Source of the DNA: Zantedeschia hybrid cultivar
Lineage: Eukaryota > Streptophyta > Magnoliopsida > Alismatales > Araceae
Direction: 5' to 3'
DNA: 64,000 nt
Assembly: GCA_030544215.1 (NCBI GenBank)
Contig: JARZZO010000006.1
Span: 48,584,501-48,648,500, forward strand
Of the stretch, positions 22,862 through 33,333 are shown in pieces (the stretch's first letter is position 1; every line of letters starts with the position of its first letter). The notes under the pieces are model-generated. The model was not told the DNA's origin. It did no database searches and saw only the letters and a list, made by a program, of their open reading frames with translations. A program made the translations under genes and the position numbers.

Positions 22862-23094
22862 GTGGGCTGAAGCGGACTTGGAGGAAGCCAGAGGCTCAGC
22901 AGCCCAGGCGCAGATGGATGCTGCTCGGATTAGGGCCTTAGAGGAGCAGCTGACTCCAGATGTGGCTAGAGATCTTGATGGAGGAATGGGATCGCAACCG
23001 AGCTCAGCTGATGACTGAGATTCAGCACCTTCAGGGTTGTCTATCTATGGCAGAGCACGAGCAGCGCAGTGTTGAGGCCTGCTACCAACTGTAG
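22862..23094 (+). pseudogene. Coiled-coil protein remnant K, C-terminal part
   Basis: After J the frame continues from the upstream segment with ..RWAEADLEEARGSAAQAQ.. and RIRALEEQL. Then a frame change near 22975 leads to ..QLMTEIQHLQGCL.., SMAEHEQRSVEACYQL and TAG at 23092-23094. Alternating hydrophobic and charged residues suggest a long coiled coil. The frameshift makes it non-functional as it stands. Confidence 0.5.
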
Positions 23095-23178
23095 ACACCG
23101 ATTTTGGACCCTCTTTTTGGTCATAAATCCCCATCTGATTTAGCCCATCAGATTTTCCCACTTAATTCAACCCATAGT
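23090..23178 (+). other. Possible start of a gypsy LTR (TGTAGACACC..), copy 2
   Basis: The same 90-base segment as at 696-784 sits between K and copia fragment I. It may be a truncated LTR of a Tat-type element. Nothing else supports it. Confidence 0.25.
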
Positions 23179-25034
23179 GGATCTGCCTGATATCTGCTCA
23201 TAACGCGTAGAGCATATGCAACATCAGGTCTTGTACATAGCATGACATACATGATGGAACCTATGGCTGAAGCATAGGGAATCTTATCCATCATTGCCCT
23301 CTCCTCAGAAATCTTGGGAGACTGACCTTTGGAGAGATAAATTCCATGTCTCATCGATATGAGACCTCTCTTGAAATTTTTCATGCCAAACCTTTTGACA
23401 ATGGTTTCTATGTACATTGATTGGGTTAAGGCAAACATCTTCTTTGATCTATCTCTATAGATCCGTAATCCCAGTAAGTAAGATGCTTCTCCCAAATCCT
23501 TCATGGAGAAGTTCTTAGATAGCCAGATATTTACTGATGGCATCATCCTTACATCATTCCCAATGAGTAGGATGTCGTCAACATAAAGAACCAAGAATGT
23601 GATTGCGCACCCACTGTTTTTCTTATACACGCAAGGCTCATCTTCATTCTTAATGAAGCCATAAGACTTGATTGCCTCATCAAACCTTATGTTCCAGCTA
23701 CGAGAAGCTTTCTTCAGTCCATAAATGGACCTTTGTAACTTGCATACCATATCTAAAGATTCCTTTAATGTGAAGCCTTCTGGTTGTATCATATACACCT
23801 CTTTCTCAATGTTTTCATTGAGGAAGGTTGTCTTCACATCCATCTGCCAGATTTCGTAATCATGGTATGCAACAATGGCGAGAAGAATTATGATAGATTT
23901 ATTCATGGCAATGGGTGAGAAGGTCTCGTCATAGTCAATTCCTTGCCTTTGACGATATCCATTCACCAGTAGCCTTGCCTTATAACTCTCTATTCATCCA
24001 TCTGCACCGATCTTTCTTTTAAAGATCCATTTGCAGCCGATAGGTACTATACCTTCAGGAAAGTCAACCAAGTTCCAAACTTAGTTGATGTGCATAGACT
24101 GAATCTCAGAATTCATGGCTTCTCGCCATTTCCCGACCTCTGGACTTTCAATGGCCTCCTTGTACGTCTTAAGATCATCATCCTCATTATACAGTATCCT
24201 AGAACCATCCAAATTAATATGTCCCACATATCTTTTTAATGGTTTAGGTACTCTTTCTGACCTACGAGTTTCTTGTGTACTTAATTGAACAGGTTCAGAA
24301 ACTGACTGTTCATCAGATGAACCGTTACCAATTTGTGGGTTTGGAATTTCTTCCAAAGTTACTTTACTCCTACTGTTCTTCTGGAGAATATAATCTTCTT
24401 CCAGAAAGACAACTCTCCTATCTATAAACACCTTTTGTTCGCCAGGATGATAAAAGTAATATCCATAAGTTTTCTTTGGATATCCCACAAATCTGCATTT
24501 GTCAGTTCTGGATTCTAGCTTATTTGTATCATGTCTTTTAATGTGAGCAGGACATCCCCAGACATTAACATGTTTAAGGTCTGGTTTCCTTCCATTCCAT
24601 ATCTCATATAGAGTGGTTTCAACATATTTGCTGGGTACCTTGTTCAGGATATACATAGCCGAGCTAAGTGCATATCCCCATAAGGACACTGGTAATTTGG
24701 ACATGCTCATCATGGATTGCACCATTTCCATTAATGTGCGATTTCTCCTTTCTGATACACCATTCATTTGAGGTGTATAAGAAGGTGTAAGCTGAGAAAG
24801 GATACGATTATCCTTTAAGTATTTAATGAACTCAGTACTCAAGTATTCACCACCCCGATCAGATCAGATGGTTTTTATACTCTTTCCTATTTGTTTTTCT
24901 ACTTCATTCTTAAATTCTCTGAATTTCTTAAGGGTTTCAGATTTATACTTCAATAAGTATATGTATCCAAACCTTGAGTAATCATCAGTGAATGTAATGA
25001 AGTATGAGAATCTACTAATGGCTTGGGTCGACAT
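23179..25034 (-). pseudogene. Copia pol fragment I: integrase, RT, no LTRs
   Basis: The minus strand encodes, in one frame, integrase (..GGEYLSTEFIKYLKDN.., NGVSERRNRTL), the linker, and RT with YVDD (VLYVDDILLIGNDV), ending abruptly after ..YQADP at 23179. Stops include the TGA just before SDRGGEYLS (near 24868), the TAG at 24081-24083 and another near 23993. It is much closer to element E than to F. The right end, within ..PMSTQAISRF.., is the exact boundary of element A. No LTR or primer site belongs to it in the window. Confidence 0.85.
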
Positions 25035-25120
25035 TGTAAGGATCGAGACTTTCGGATCCGGTTTTCGGGTCAGACCCTGTTGTTCTAACCCTTGTGGGGG
25101 GCGGAGGTTCTGGGTTGAAT

Positions 25121-25410
25121 CGCGTCAGGACTTGGCGACGCGTTTTAAACGGCGTCCACCTTGGCAGACGCATTTCAGGTGCTGCCACATGGGTGCCGCG
25201 GGGGTTGGCCTTGGGCCGCGTGGGTACGGCCCTGTCAGGTCGTTTGAACGGCGTCTGCGAAGGTCGACGCCATTCAGACTGCGACTCTGGGTGTGTCAGA
25301 GTACGGCCCTGACAAGTTGTCTGAATGGCGTCTGTGTAGGACGACGCGTTTCAGAATCTTGTCAGAGCGGCCGTCTTGTCACCTGATAGGCGTCTGTAGA
25401 TGTCGACGCA
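25121..25410. repeat. A 5' LTR distal palindrome cluster (5 units)
   Basis: The left/right arm starts are 25121/25137, 25151/25167, 25250/25266, 25327/25343 and 25389/25405. Each unit is a six-base arm (CGCGTC or GGCGTC), exactly ten variable bases, and an arm GACGC(C/G/A). Outside the arms lie GAAT or GATA on the left and TTTCAG, ATTCAG or TTTTA on the right, which often lengthens the pairing. Confidence 0.9.
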
Positions 25411-25958
25411 TTTTAGCCAGTTCCTGGTTACCCCCGCGAGCCCTCCTTCTTTCCCACATTTTCTCCTACTCTCCTTCTCTTCTCCTCCTCCGGCGACCGG
25501 CGGCGACCACCTCCTCCTCCCTCTTTTCCTCCAACCATTTCGCCTCTCCCTCCACTCCATCCTCTACCTAACTCATACCACTACGACCTCCACTTCCACT
25601 GCGGCGTTCTACTCTCCGGACGGCGGCCGACATCACGGTGGAGCAAGGACGACCACGGTGGTACCGGCAGCGGCGTGGGGCGAGAAGGGTGAACGGCGTG
25701 GAGCTTGGTGGAGTTCGAGTGTCCGGTAGGGTGACGTTCCCCGTAGCATTGTGTTTAAATCATGTTTTCCTCGATATGCATGTGGTAGATCTTCGGTTTT
25801 GGGGGTTAGAACGAGCATGTTTAGGTTCTCTATGGGGGTGTTTGCCTATGAATTGTCTTGCTCTTCGTTTCCCCTCCAGTTTGAATAATTTTTGGGGATA
25901 TTTGGGGTTGGTTAGGGAGCCCTCGGGTTTAGGGCGTTCCTGGTTCCTGGGGCTGAAA

Positions 25959-26311
25959 GACGTCGTGCATGGACGACGCCTTTTTGAAGGGCGTCGGGCC
26001 ATCACGACGCCTTTTAGACAGGAATCGACTGATAGGCAGACTGCCAGGTCGGGGAATCTGTGGCTAAATGGCGTCATGGGTAAACGACGCATTTTTGAAT
26101 GGCGTCAGGCGTCCATGACGTGTTTTAACCACAGAAATCCCCTGAATAAAGCTCTTGGAATTCCGGATTTTCGTGTTGAATGGCGTCTGGGGATGTCGAC
26201 GCCTTTTAAAAGGTGACTACTGGTGTCGACGCCTTTTAAGGCCAGAATCTGAAGACTGATTTATATAAACCTGTACATGGAGCTTGAATGGCGTCGACCT
26301 CGGTCGACGCG
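25959..26311. repeat. A 5' LTR proximal palindrome cluster (7 units, 111 bp period)
   Basis: The left/right arm starts are 25959/25975, 25990/26006, 26070/26086, 26101/26117, 26182/26198, 26211/26227 and 26290/26306, all with a ten-base centre. They form three pairs spaced 29-31 bp within a pair and 111-112 bp from pair to pair, plus a single unit. The TATA-like box at 26261 falls between the last pair and the single unit, so most of the cluster lies in U3 upstream of it. Confidence 0.9.
26261..26270 (+). promoter_or_regulatory. Possible TATA box of A
   Basis: TTATATAAAC lies in the right half of the LTR between palindromes 11 and 12. In A's 3' LTR the region is deleted, and in B it reads TTATTTAAAC, so it is not conserved. 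No transcript start can be seen. Confidence 0.4.
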
Positions 26312-27088
26312 ATTCAAGACAGAATCTCACTAATGCATGCCAGTAAAACGTGTTCATACTGCTAGTTAGATGATTAGCACATGTTTTAGTGCACCCGATA
26401 GAGATGGATTCCTCATGATCGGATGGTTCTATGTGTGTTATGCGATCGCGGACTTTTCACGTGACCGGATCGCACTGTGTTGGGTTTTCATTTACTGTGG
26501 ACCTGGAGTGACATTGTAGCACTTTATCACCCTGTGCTGGTGGGGGCGTGAGCACAGCGCCGGTGGGGGCGTGGGCGGGGTGACGCCTAGTGAGAGAGGG
26601 TCACCTGGTGAACCCCGGGGTCAGCTAGTACCGGTGTCGGAGTTGTACATTCGGAGAGTCACGCATGCTGGGGGAAGGGGTAGTCACCTGAGCCAGTTGG
26701 GCCGGAGTAGCGAGCGTGCTATCCGAGGGGCTACTTCTTGGTCTCAGCGGGTCGAGGTTTTCCCCACCGTTGTTTGCACGGTCGGCGAGTTCTATCGAGA
26801 TGATGGTTGTAGATTTTCTAACGGCTGGTTTAGAATGTGCATGATTATTATAACTGCGATTGCATGTATTCTCACGTAGAGAATTAGGAATTGTACTTGC
26901 CACTACACTTGTTACTTCACCGTAAGCTGTACTTTACACTTGTGGGTGTGTGCGTGGGCAGTGGGGATCGAAGGATCCCTACTGAGTCTTGTTCTTGAGA
27001 CTCACCCCTGCGGTTTTCAGGTGAGTACTCCCAGCAGACTTAGAGCGGCGTGTGCGGCCGTGTGTCGTGCTTCTTCGGCAGTTGTTCT

Positions 27089-27100
27089 GGGGTATGCCCC
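27089..27100 (+). promoter_or_regulatory. Conserved U5/R hairpin GGGGTATGCCCC (A)
   Basis: This short perfect hairpin occurs at the same distance from the LTR end (about 255 bp) in B (38211-38222). It is also present in C (56494-56505) and D (49340-49351) although the surroundings differ. Confidence 0.5.
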
Positions 27101-27357
27101 GATGTAGTTGTCATTTATTTTCTGGCCTGTATGTTTAATTATTTCCTTTCAGCTGGAGTATGTAATTATTTGCTGTAAACGAGTCGCATTGTAATAATTT
27201 TAATTTCCTGCACTTTCAATTCAATGCGATGTGAATGTTTAGCTTAGTTTATTATTTATTTCCCAGACTTACTAGATCCTGGTTTGGTCCCAAATTAATG
27301 ATTCGGTACCCATTTAGTAATCGGATCCCCGATTATAGGGTGGCGGGTCGTTACAGT

Positions 27358-27369
27358 TGGTATCAGAGC
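27358..27369 (+). promoter_or_regulatory. A primer binding site (initiator tRNA-Met type)
   Basis: TGGTATCAGAGC begins two bases after the LTR end ..TTACA. Confidence 0.92.
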
Positions 27370-27512
27370 ATACGGTCTGGCAAATAATTAAATAACTAGG
27401 TTAAATGTTGTAAATTCGGCAAATAAATACATTATCCCGTACAGGCACGTCGGTAGCATAGGTTTTAGGATTCTAATTAGAACTTTTTGATTTTGTAATT
27501 GTAGGCGAGTAG

Positions 27513-30500
27513 ATGGCTCCCAGGAAGAGGATGCCAGTTATTCGAGAGAGGGGAGATGCCCCTAGTGGGACCGAGGCAGGGAGGCCGAGTGTTGAGCAGT
27601 TTATGGAAGCCATGATGGATACCATGGCTAGATATCAGACACGAGATCCTAGCGAGGGTTCTAGTACTCGGGGAGGGACCACAGCTATACTGGAGAGGTT
27701 CTTGAAGCTGAGGCCACCTCACTTCACCGGTCGTCCCGACCCTGACGAGGCCATTCATTGGCTTAGAGAGATTGAGAAGACTTTTGATACCATGGACTGT
27801 GCGGCAGTAGAGAGGACCCCGCTGGCTACCTTCATGCTGAAGGATAGCGCCTATGACTGGTGGACCACACTGAAGAGTTTGTCTTATGGGGACAGGAGTC
27901 TTAGGGAGATATCTTGGGAGACCTTTGTCAAGGAGTTCAACGCTCAGTATTTCCCTAGACACGTTCAGAGGGCCAAGGAGAGGGAGTTCATGGATCTGAC
28001 ACAGGGGAGTATGACGGTGCTTGAGTACGAGGCGAAGTTTGTTTCGCTGGGACGGTTCGTGCCTTTCATATCTCAGGACGAGGAACGTCGCGCGGAGAGG
28101 TTTGTGGATGGGCTTAGGCTCAGTTTGAGGAACTTCGTGGCGTCCCATTGTTGTACAGACTTGGCGTCAGCAGTTAGGCGTGCAGCAGCTGTAGAGGCTC
28201 AGCAGATCCAGTCGGCCCGGGAGAGAGGGCAGACTGTCCAGGGGCCATCTCGGGGCAGGGGTAAAGCAGCGGCACCGGCTCCTTCAGTCGGATAGGGATC
28301 GTCTTCTCTCGGCTCCCGATTCAGGAGATTCTTCAGGGGTGGTGGCAGCAGTAGCGGCAGCAGCGGCAGCAGCCGGCCCAGACAGGGGCAGCAGAGTCAG
28401 ACAGTGTCCAGTGCACAGCAGGAGCTAGCTCAGAGGCTTCCGGCAGTTTGTCAGCAGTGTGGTGGTGCCCATGGCGGGACTCAGTGTCCCACTCTTCCCA
28501 GGAGATGTTTCTCTTGCGGCCAGCAGGGCCACTTGGCGAGGCAGTGCCCGCAGGGGTATGGTCAGGGACATGGTTCAGGTGACCAGAAGAAGCCGAGGAC
28601 CCAGGGGAGAGTTCTAGCTATCACCAGGAGAGACGCTCGCGCGTCCAACTTGGTGGAAGGTACACTCTCTATCCTTGGGAACTCTGCGCACGTATAGATT
28701 GATTCGGGTGCTTCGCATTCTTTTATTTCTGAGCAGTTCTTAGATATCCTTTCTGCGCCCGTTGTTGAGTTATTTGATGGTCTGATGGTGGAAGTTCCTT
28801 CTGGAGACTATATGATATCCTATAATTGTCTGAGGAGTGTTCCCTTGACCATTGAGGGTCATGTGCTACCTGCCCAGTTGGTCGTACTTGCTATTCGTGA
28901 CTTTGATATCATCCTGGGTATGGATTGGTTGGAAGCCTATTATGCGGAGGTAGACTGCCACAGGAAGAGGGTGCGCTTCTCTATTCCGGACATCCCGACC
29001 TTCTTCTTCCAAGGTATTAGGCTTTCTTCTCGAGGCATCCTTATTTCTGCCTTTAAGGCACGGAGGTTGCTTGCTGGTGGCTGTGAGGCTTTTCTTGCCT
29101 CTGTCGTTGTTTCTGATGTCCGTGCTAGTCCCAGTCCTTGGGAGGTGCCTGTTGTCTGTGATTTCGTAGATGTGTTTCCAGAAGAGCTGCCTGGCCTTCC
29201 TCCACAGCGTGAGGTTGAGTTCACCATCGAGCTTGCACCAGGTACGGCGCCCTTGTCTAAGGCCCCGTATCGGATGGCGCCAGCCGAACTCGCTGAGTTG
29301 AAGGCGCAGTTGCAGGAATTGCTGGACAAGGGTTTTATTCGTCCCAGTACATCTCCATGGGGTGCTCCAGTTCTGTTTGTCAGGAAGAAGGATGGTTCTT
29401 TGAGGTTGTGCATCGATTATAGGCAGCTGAACCAGGTGACAATAAAGAATAAGTACCCGCTTCCTAAGATCGATGACTTGATGGATCAGCTGCAGACCGC
29501 GAGGGTGTTTTCCAAGATTGATCTAAGATCTAGATACTATCAGATGAGAATCAGAGATGTGGATGTTAGTAAGTCGGCATTCAGGACTCGGTATGGGCAC
29601 TATGAGTTTCTGGTTATGCCCTTTGGCTTAACCAATGCTCCGGCGGCTTTTATGGATCTGATGAACCGAGTCTTCAGGACCTACCTGGACCAGTTTGTGG
29701 TTGTGTTTGTTGATGACATTCTGATCTATTCTTCTTCTGAGGAAGAGCACGCTGCTCATCTTCGGGCAGTGTTGCAGGTCCTGAGGGAGCACCAACTTTA
29801 TGCCAAGTTCAGCAAATGTGAATTTTGGCTGAACGAGGTGCACTTTCTTGGGCACGTTATTTCTGGTGAAGGTATCGCAGTAGACCCAGCGAAGATAGAG
29901 GCAGTGATGGACTGGAACAGGCCGACTTCAGTGACCGAGATCAGGAGCTTTCTGGGTCTTGCCGGATATTACAGACGGTTTGTTCAGGGATTTTCTTCGA
30001 TAGCGGCCCCCTTGTCGAGGCTGACTCAAAAGGGAGTTCGTTTCGTGTGGACTGAGGATTGTGAGCAGAGTTTTATTGAGCTAAAAACTCGTCTCACGTC
30101 AGCCCCAGTGCTGGTGCTTCCATCTGGGTCAGGTGGATTTGTGGTTTACTCGGATGCGTCCCGTCGAGGATTGGGAGCAGTCCTTATGCAGCATGGCAGG
30201 GTAGTTGCTTATGCTTCTCGGCAGCTGAAGAGGCATGAAGAAAACTATCCTACTCATGATTTGGAGCTTGCAGCTGTGGTGTTTGCATTGAAGATCTGGA
30301 GGCATTACTTGTATGGGGAGAAATTTCAGGTTTTTACAGATCACAAGAGCCTGAAATATGTGTTCACTCAGAGAGACCTGAACCTGAGGCAGCGAAGGTG
30401 GATGGAGTTTATTAAAGATTATGACTTTGACCTTTCCTATCATCCGGGCAAGGCGAATGTGGTGGCAGACGCTTTGAGTCGGAAGACGGTCATGTCATAC

Positions 30501-32018
30501 CTTATGGTTCGGGAGTGGAAATTATTTGAGCAGGTGGTGGAATCCTCCTTTAGGGTTCCACGTGAAGAAGATAGAGCAGTACTTGTCAGCTTGACTGTGA
30601 GACCGGCTGTGTACCACGCTATGATCGAGGCTCAGAGGGCAGATGCAGAGTTACCCCAGATTCTCCAGAGGTCTGAGGTTGAGTTGTGGGATGATGGTAC
30701 TGTCAGATTCAGAGGGAGACTCTATGTTCCGACTGAGGAAGATGTGCGCAGATGTGTTCTTGATGAGGCGCACCGATCGAGGTATGCAGTACATCCCGGG
30801 ACAACAAAGATGTATCACTGTTTGAGGAGGCACTTCTGGTGGCCCGGTATGTAGAGAGATGTGGCTGAGTACGTGTCTAGATGTATGACATGTCAGCAGG
30901 TTAAAGCCGAGCATCAGAGACCTGGAGGGTTGCTGCAACCCTTGCCGATTCCTGAGTGGAAATGGGAACATGTGACGATGGACTTTGTGATAGGATTGCC
31001 CGCATCCCCTAGCAGAAGAGACGCTATCTGGGTCATCGTTGATCGGCTGACCAAGTCGGCACACTTCCTAGACATTAGGAAGGACTGGTCGGTCGGCAAA
31101 CTGGCAAAGTTGTTTGTAGACCGGATCATCTCTCTGCACGGGGTCCCTTTGTCCATTGTATCAGATCGAGATCCGAGGTTTACTTCCAGATTCAGGAAGA
31201 GCTTTCAGCAGGCGTTAGGGACTCAGTTGGCTTTCAGCTCGGCCTATCATCCCGAGACTGACGGGCAGTCGGAGAGGACTATTCAGACCTTGGAGGATAT
31301 GCTCAGGGCGTGTTGCCTAGATTGGGGAGGTTCGTGGGAACAGCATTTGTCAACTGTGGAATTTGCCTACAACAACAGCTACCATTCTAGCATCGGCATG
31401 GCGCCTTATGAGGCTTTGTATGGGCGGCCGTGTCGATCACCGGTGTGTTGGTCTGAGATCGGTGAGAGGCAGGTTGCAGGACCTGAGTTGGTACAGCAGT
31501 GTGCTGAGGTCGCCAGGACAGTTCAGCAGAGGTTGACCGCAGCCCAGAGTAGACAGAAGAGTTATGCCGACATCCAACGGAGACCACTTGAGTTTGAGGT
31601 TGGGGACCACGTGTTTCTCCGAGTCTCACCCTCCAAGGGTGTGATGAGATTCGGGAAGCGAGGCAAGCTGAGTCCGCGTTATATTGGACCTTTTCCCATT
31701 CTTGCTCGAATCGGGGAAACCGCGTATCAGTTGGCCTTGCCACCCAATCTGGCAGGAGTGCACGATGTGTTCCATGTGTCCTTGTTGAGGAAGTATGTTC
31801 AGGATCCGTCCCATGTGTTGGACTTTTCAGAGTTGGAGGTCGCTGAGGACCTGTCATTTCCAGAGTACCCGGTTCGTATTGAGGATCGCAGAGAGCAGGT
31901 CTTGCGGAACAAGATTGTACCGCTGATCAAAGTGATTTGGCAGTACCGCTCCGGAGGTGAGGCAACCTGGGAACGAGAGGACGAGATGCGGGAGCAGTTC
32001 CCTTACCTCTTCTCGTGA
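27513..32018 (+). pseudogene. A gag-pol polyprotein (Tekay-like), one frame with three premature stops
   Basis: One frame of 1501 codons runs from the ATG at 27513 to TGA at 32016-32018, with TAG at 28293-28295, 28695-28697 and 30852-30854 and no frameshift. In order: Gag (FLKLRPPHFTGRPDP, DWWTTLKSL), CCHC zinc knuckle CFSCGQQGHLARQC, protease DSGASHSF, RT with FVDD, RNase H (YSDASRRGLGAVLM, FTDHKSLKYVF), integrase HHCC (HPGTTKMYHC, CMTCQQ) and DDE (MDF, SDRDPRF, DGQSERT), and a chromodomain-like tail (VEDLSF-type segment, EEATWERED-like GGEATWERED). Comparison with B and C shows all three stops are single transversions. The DNA around the stops is otherwise well conserved, suggesting recent inactivation. 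Confidence 0.92.
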
Positions 32019-32092
32019 GTTTTATTGTAAACTTGTATCCTTGTTTTGACCTTGTTGAATTCTAGCAGTCAATTTCGAGGACGAAATTTCTT

Positions 32093-32106
32093 TAAGGGGG
32101 GGAGAA
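32093..32106 (+). promoter_or_regulatory. A polypurine tract
   Basis: AAGGGGGGGGAGAA lies directly before the 3' LTR. Upstream is the ATTTCGAGGACGAAAT palindrome typical of this gypsy group. Confidence 0.88.
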
Positions 32107-32192
32107 TGTAAGGATCGAGACATTCGGATCCGGTTTTCGGGTCAGACCCTGTTGTTCTAACCCTTGTGGGGGGCGGAGGTTCTGGGTTGAAT

Positions 32193-32482
32193 CGCGTCAG
32201 GACTTGGCGACGCGTTTTAAACGGCGTCCACCTTGGCAGACGCATTTCAGGTGCTGCCACGTGGGTGCCGCGGGGGTTGGCCTTGGGCCGCGTGGGTACG
32301 GCCCTGTCAGGTCGTCTGAACGGCGTCTGCGAAGGTCAACGCCATTCAGACTGCGACTCTGGGTGTGTCAGAGTACGGCCCTGACAAGTTGTCTGAATGG
32401 CGTCTGTGTAGGACGACGCGTTTCATAATCTTGTCAGAGCGGCCGTCTTGTCACCTGATAGGCGTCTGTAGATGTCGACGCA
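32193..32482. repeat. A 3' LTR distal palindrome cluster
   Basis: Five units as in the 5' LTR. The third right arm has changed to AACGCC, one mismatch. Confidence 0.85.
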
Positions 32483-33030
32483 TTTTAGCCACTTCCTGGT
32501 TACCCCCGCGAGCCCTCCTTCTTTCCCTCATTTTCTCCTACTCTCCTTCTCTTCTCCTCCTCCGGCGACCGGCGGCGACCACCTCCTCCTCCCTCTTTTC
32601 CTCCCACCATTTCGCCTCTCCCTCCACTCCATCCTCTACCTAACTCATACCACTACGACCTCCACTTCCACTGCGGCGTTCTACTCTCCGGACGGCGGCC
32701 GACGTCACGGTGGAGCAAGGACGACCACGGTGGTACCGGCGGCGGCGTGGGGCGAGAAGGGTGAACGGCGTGGAGCTTGGTGGAGTTCGAGTGTCCGGTA
32801 GGGTGACGTTCCCCGTAGCATTGTGTTTAAATCATGTTTTCCTCGATATGCATGTGGTAGATCTTCGGTTTTGGGGGTTAGAACGAGCATGTTTAGGTTC
32901 TCTATGGGGGTGTTTGCCTATGAATTGTCTTGCTCTTCGTTTCCCCTCCAGTTTGAATGATTTTTGGGGATATTTGGGGTTGGTTAGGGAGCCCTCGGGT
33001 TTAGGGCGTTCCTGGTTCCTGGGGCTGAAA

Positions 33031-33333
33031 GACGTCGTGCATGGACGACGCCTTTTTGAAGGGCGTCGGGCCATCACGACGCCTTTTAGACAGGAATCGA
33101 CTGACAGGCAGACTGCCAGGTCGGGGAATCTGTGGCTAAATGGCGTCATGGGTAAACGACGCATTTTTGAATGGCGTCAGGCGTCCATGACGCGTTTTAA
33201 CCACAGAAATCCCCTGAATAAAGCTCTTGGAAATTCCGGATTTTCGTGTTGAATGGCGTCTGGGGATGTCGACGCCTTTTAAAAGGCGACTACTGGTGTC
33301 GACGCCTTTTAAGGCCAGAATCTCGGTCGACGC
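33031..33333. repeat. A 3' LTR proximal palindrome cluster (6 units plus a half unit)
   Basis: Three pairs are intact; the last unit keeps only its right arm GACGCG (33328-33333) because of the 49 bp deletion. In the sixth unit the left arm reads GGCGAC, closer to consensus than GGTGAC in the 5' LTR. Confidence 0.85.

Larger units (their letters stand above)
22394..23458. repeat. Direct segmental duplication, copy 2 (partner 1-1064)
   Basis: This matches positions 1-1064 in the same orientation, including the LTR end, the K remnant and the copia RT fragment. The two copies lie about 22.4 kb apart with elements G, F and H between them. Confidence 0.9.
25035..27355 (+). repeat. A 5' LTR
   Basis: This 2321 bp LTR runs TGTAAGGATCG.. 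to ..GGGTCGTTACA. It contains the two palindrome clusters, a TATA-like TTATATAAAC at 26261-26270, the hairpin GGGGTATGCCCC at 27089-27100 and a splice-donor-like CAG|GTGAGT at 27018-27026. Open frames inside it (for example 25638-26216) run through the palindromes and show no known domain, so I do not call them genes. Confidence 0.93.
27021..27504 (+). promoter_or_regulatory. Candidate leader intron of A, spanning the LTR end and primer site
   Basis: The donor is TTTTCAG|GTGAGT at 27021. The acceptor is TTTTGTAATTGTAG|GC ending at 27504, nine bases before the gag ATG. The same pair occurs in B (38143-38630) and C (63204-63691, minus strand), giving lengths of 484, 488 and 488. Splicing would remove the primer site, so a spliced RNA could serve translation only. 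Another acceptor-like CTTTCAG ends at 27152. Confidence 0.4.

Noticed and set aside
25638..26216. 192-codon open frame in A's LTR (and 32710-33252 in the other LTR)
   Set aside because: It runs through the palindromes, its repeated peptide pattern comes from them, there is no domain, and the frame is not kept in C or D.
25121..26311. Repeated short palindromes resembling a CRISPR array
   Set aside because: The constant part is a dyad around a ten-base centre, inter-unit distances vary in a 30/80 bp pattern, the units lie inside plant LTRs, and there are no cas genes.
25959..26311. The palindromes as microRNA precursors
   Set aside because: Stems are only 6-13 bp with a ten-base loop, too short for a plant microRNA precursor. 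Larger folds between units cannot be judged without computation.
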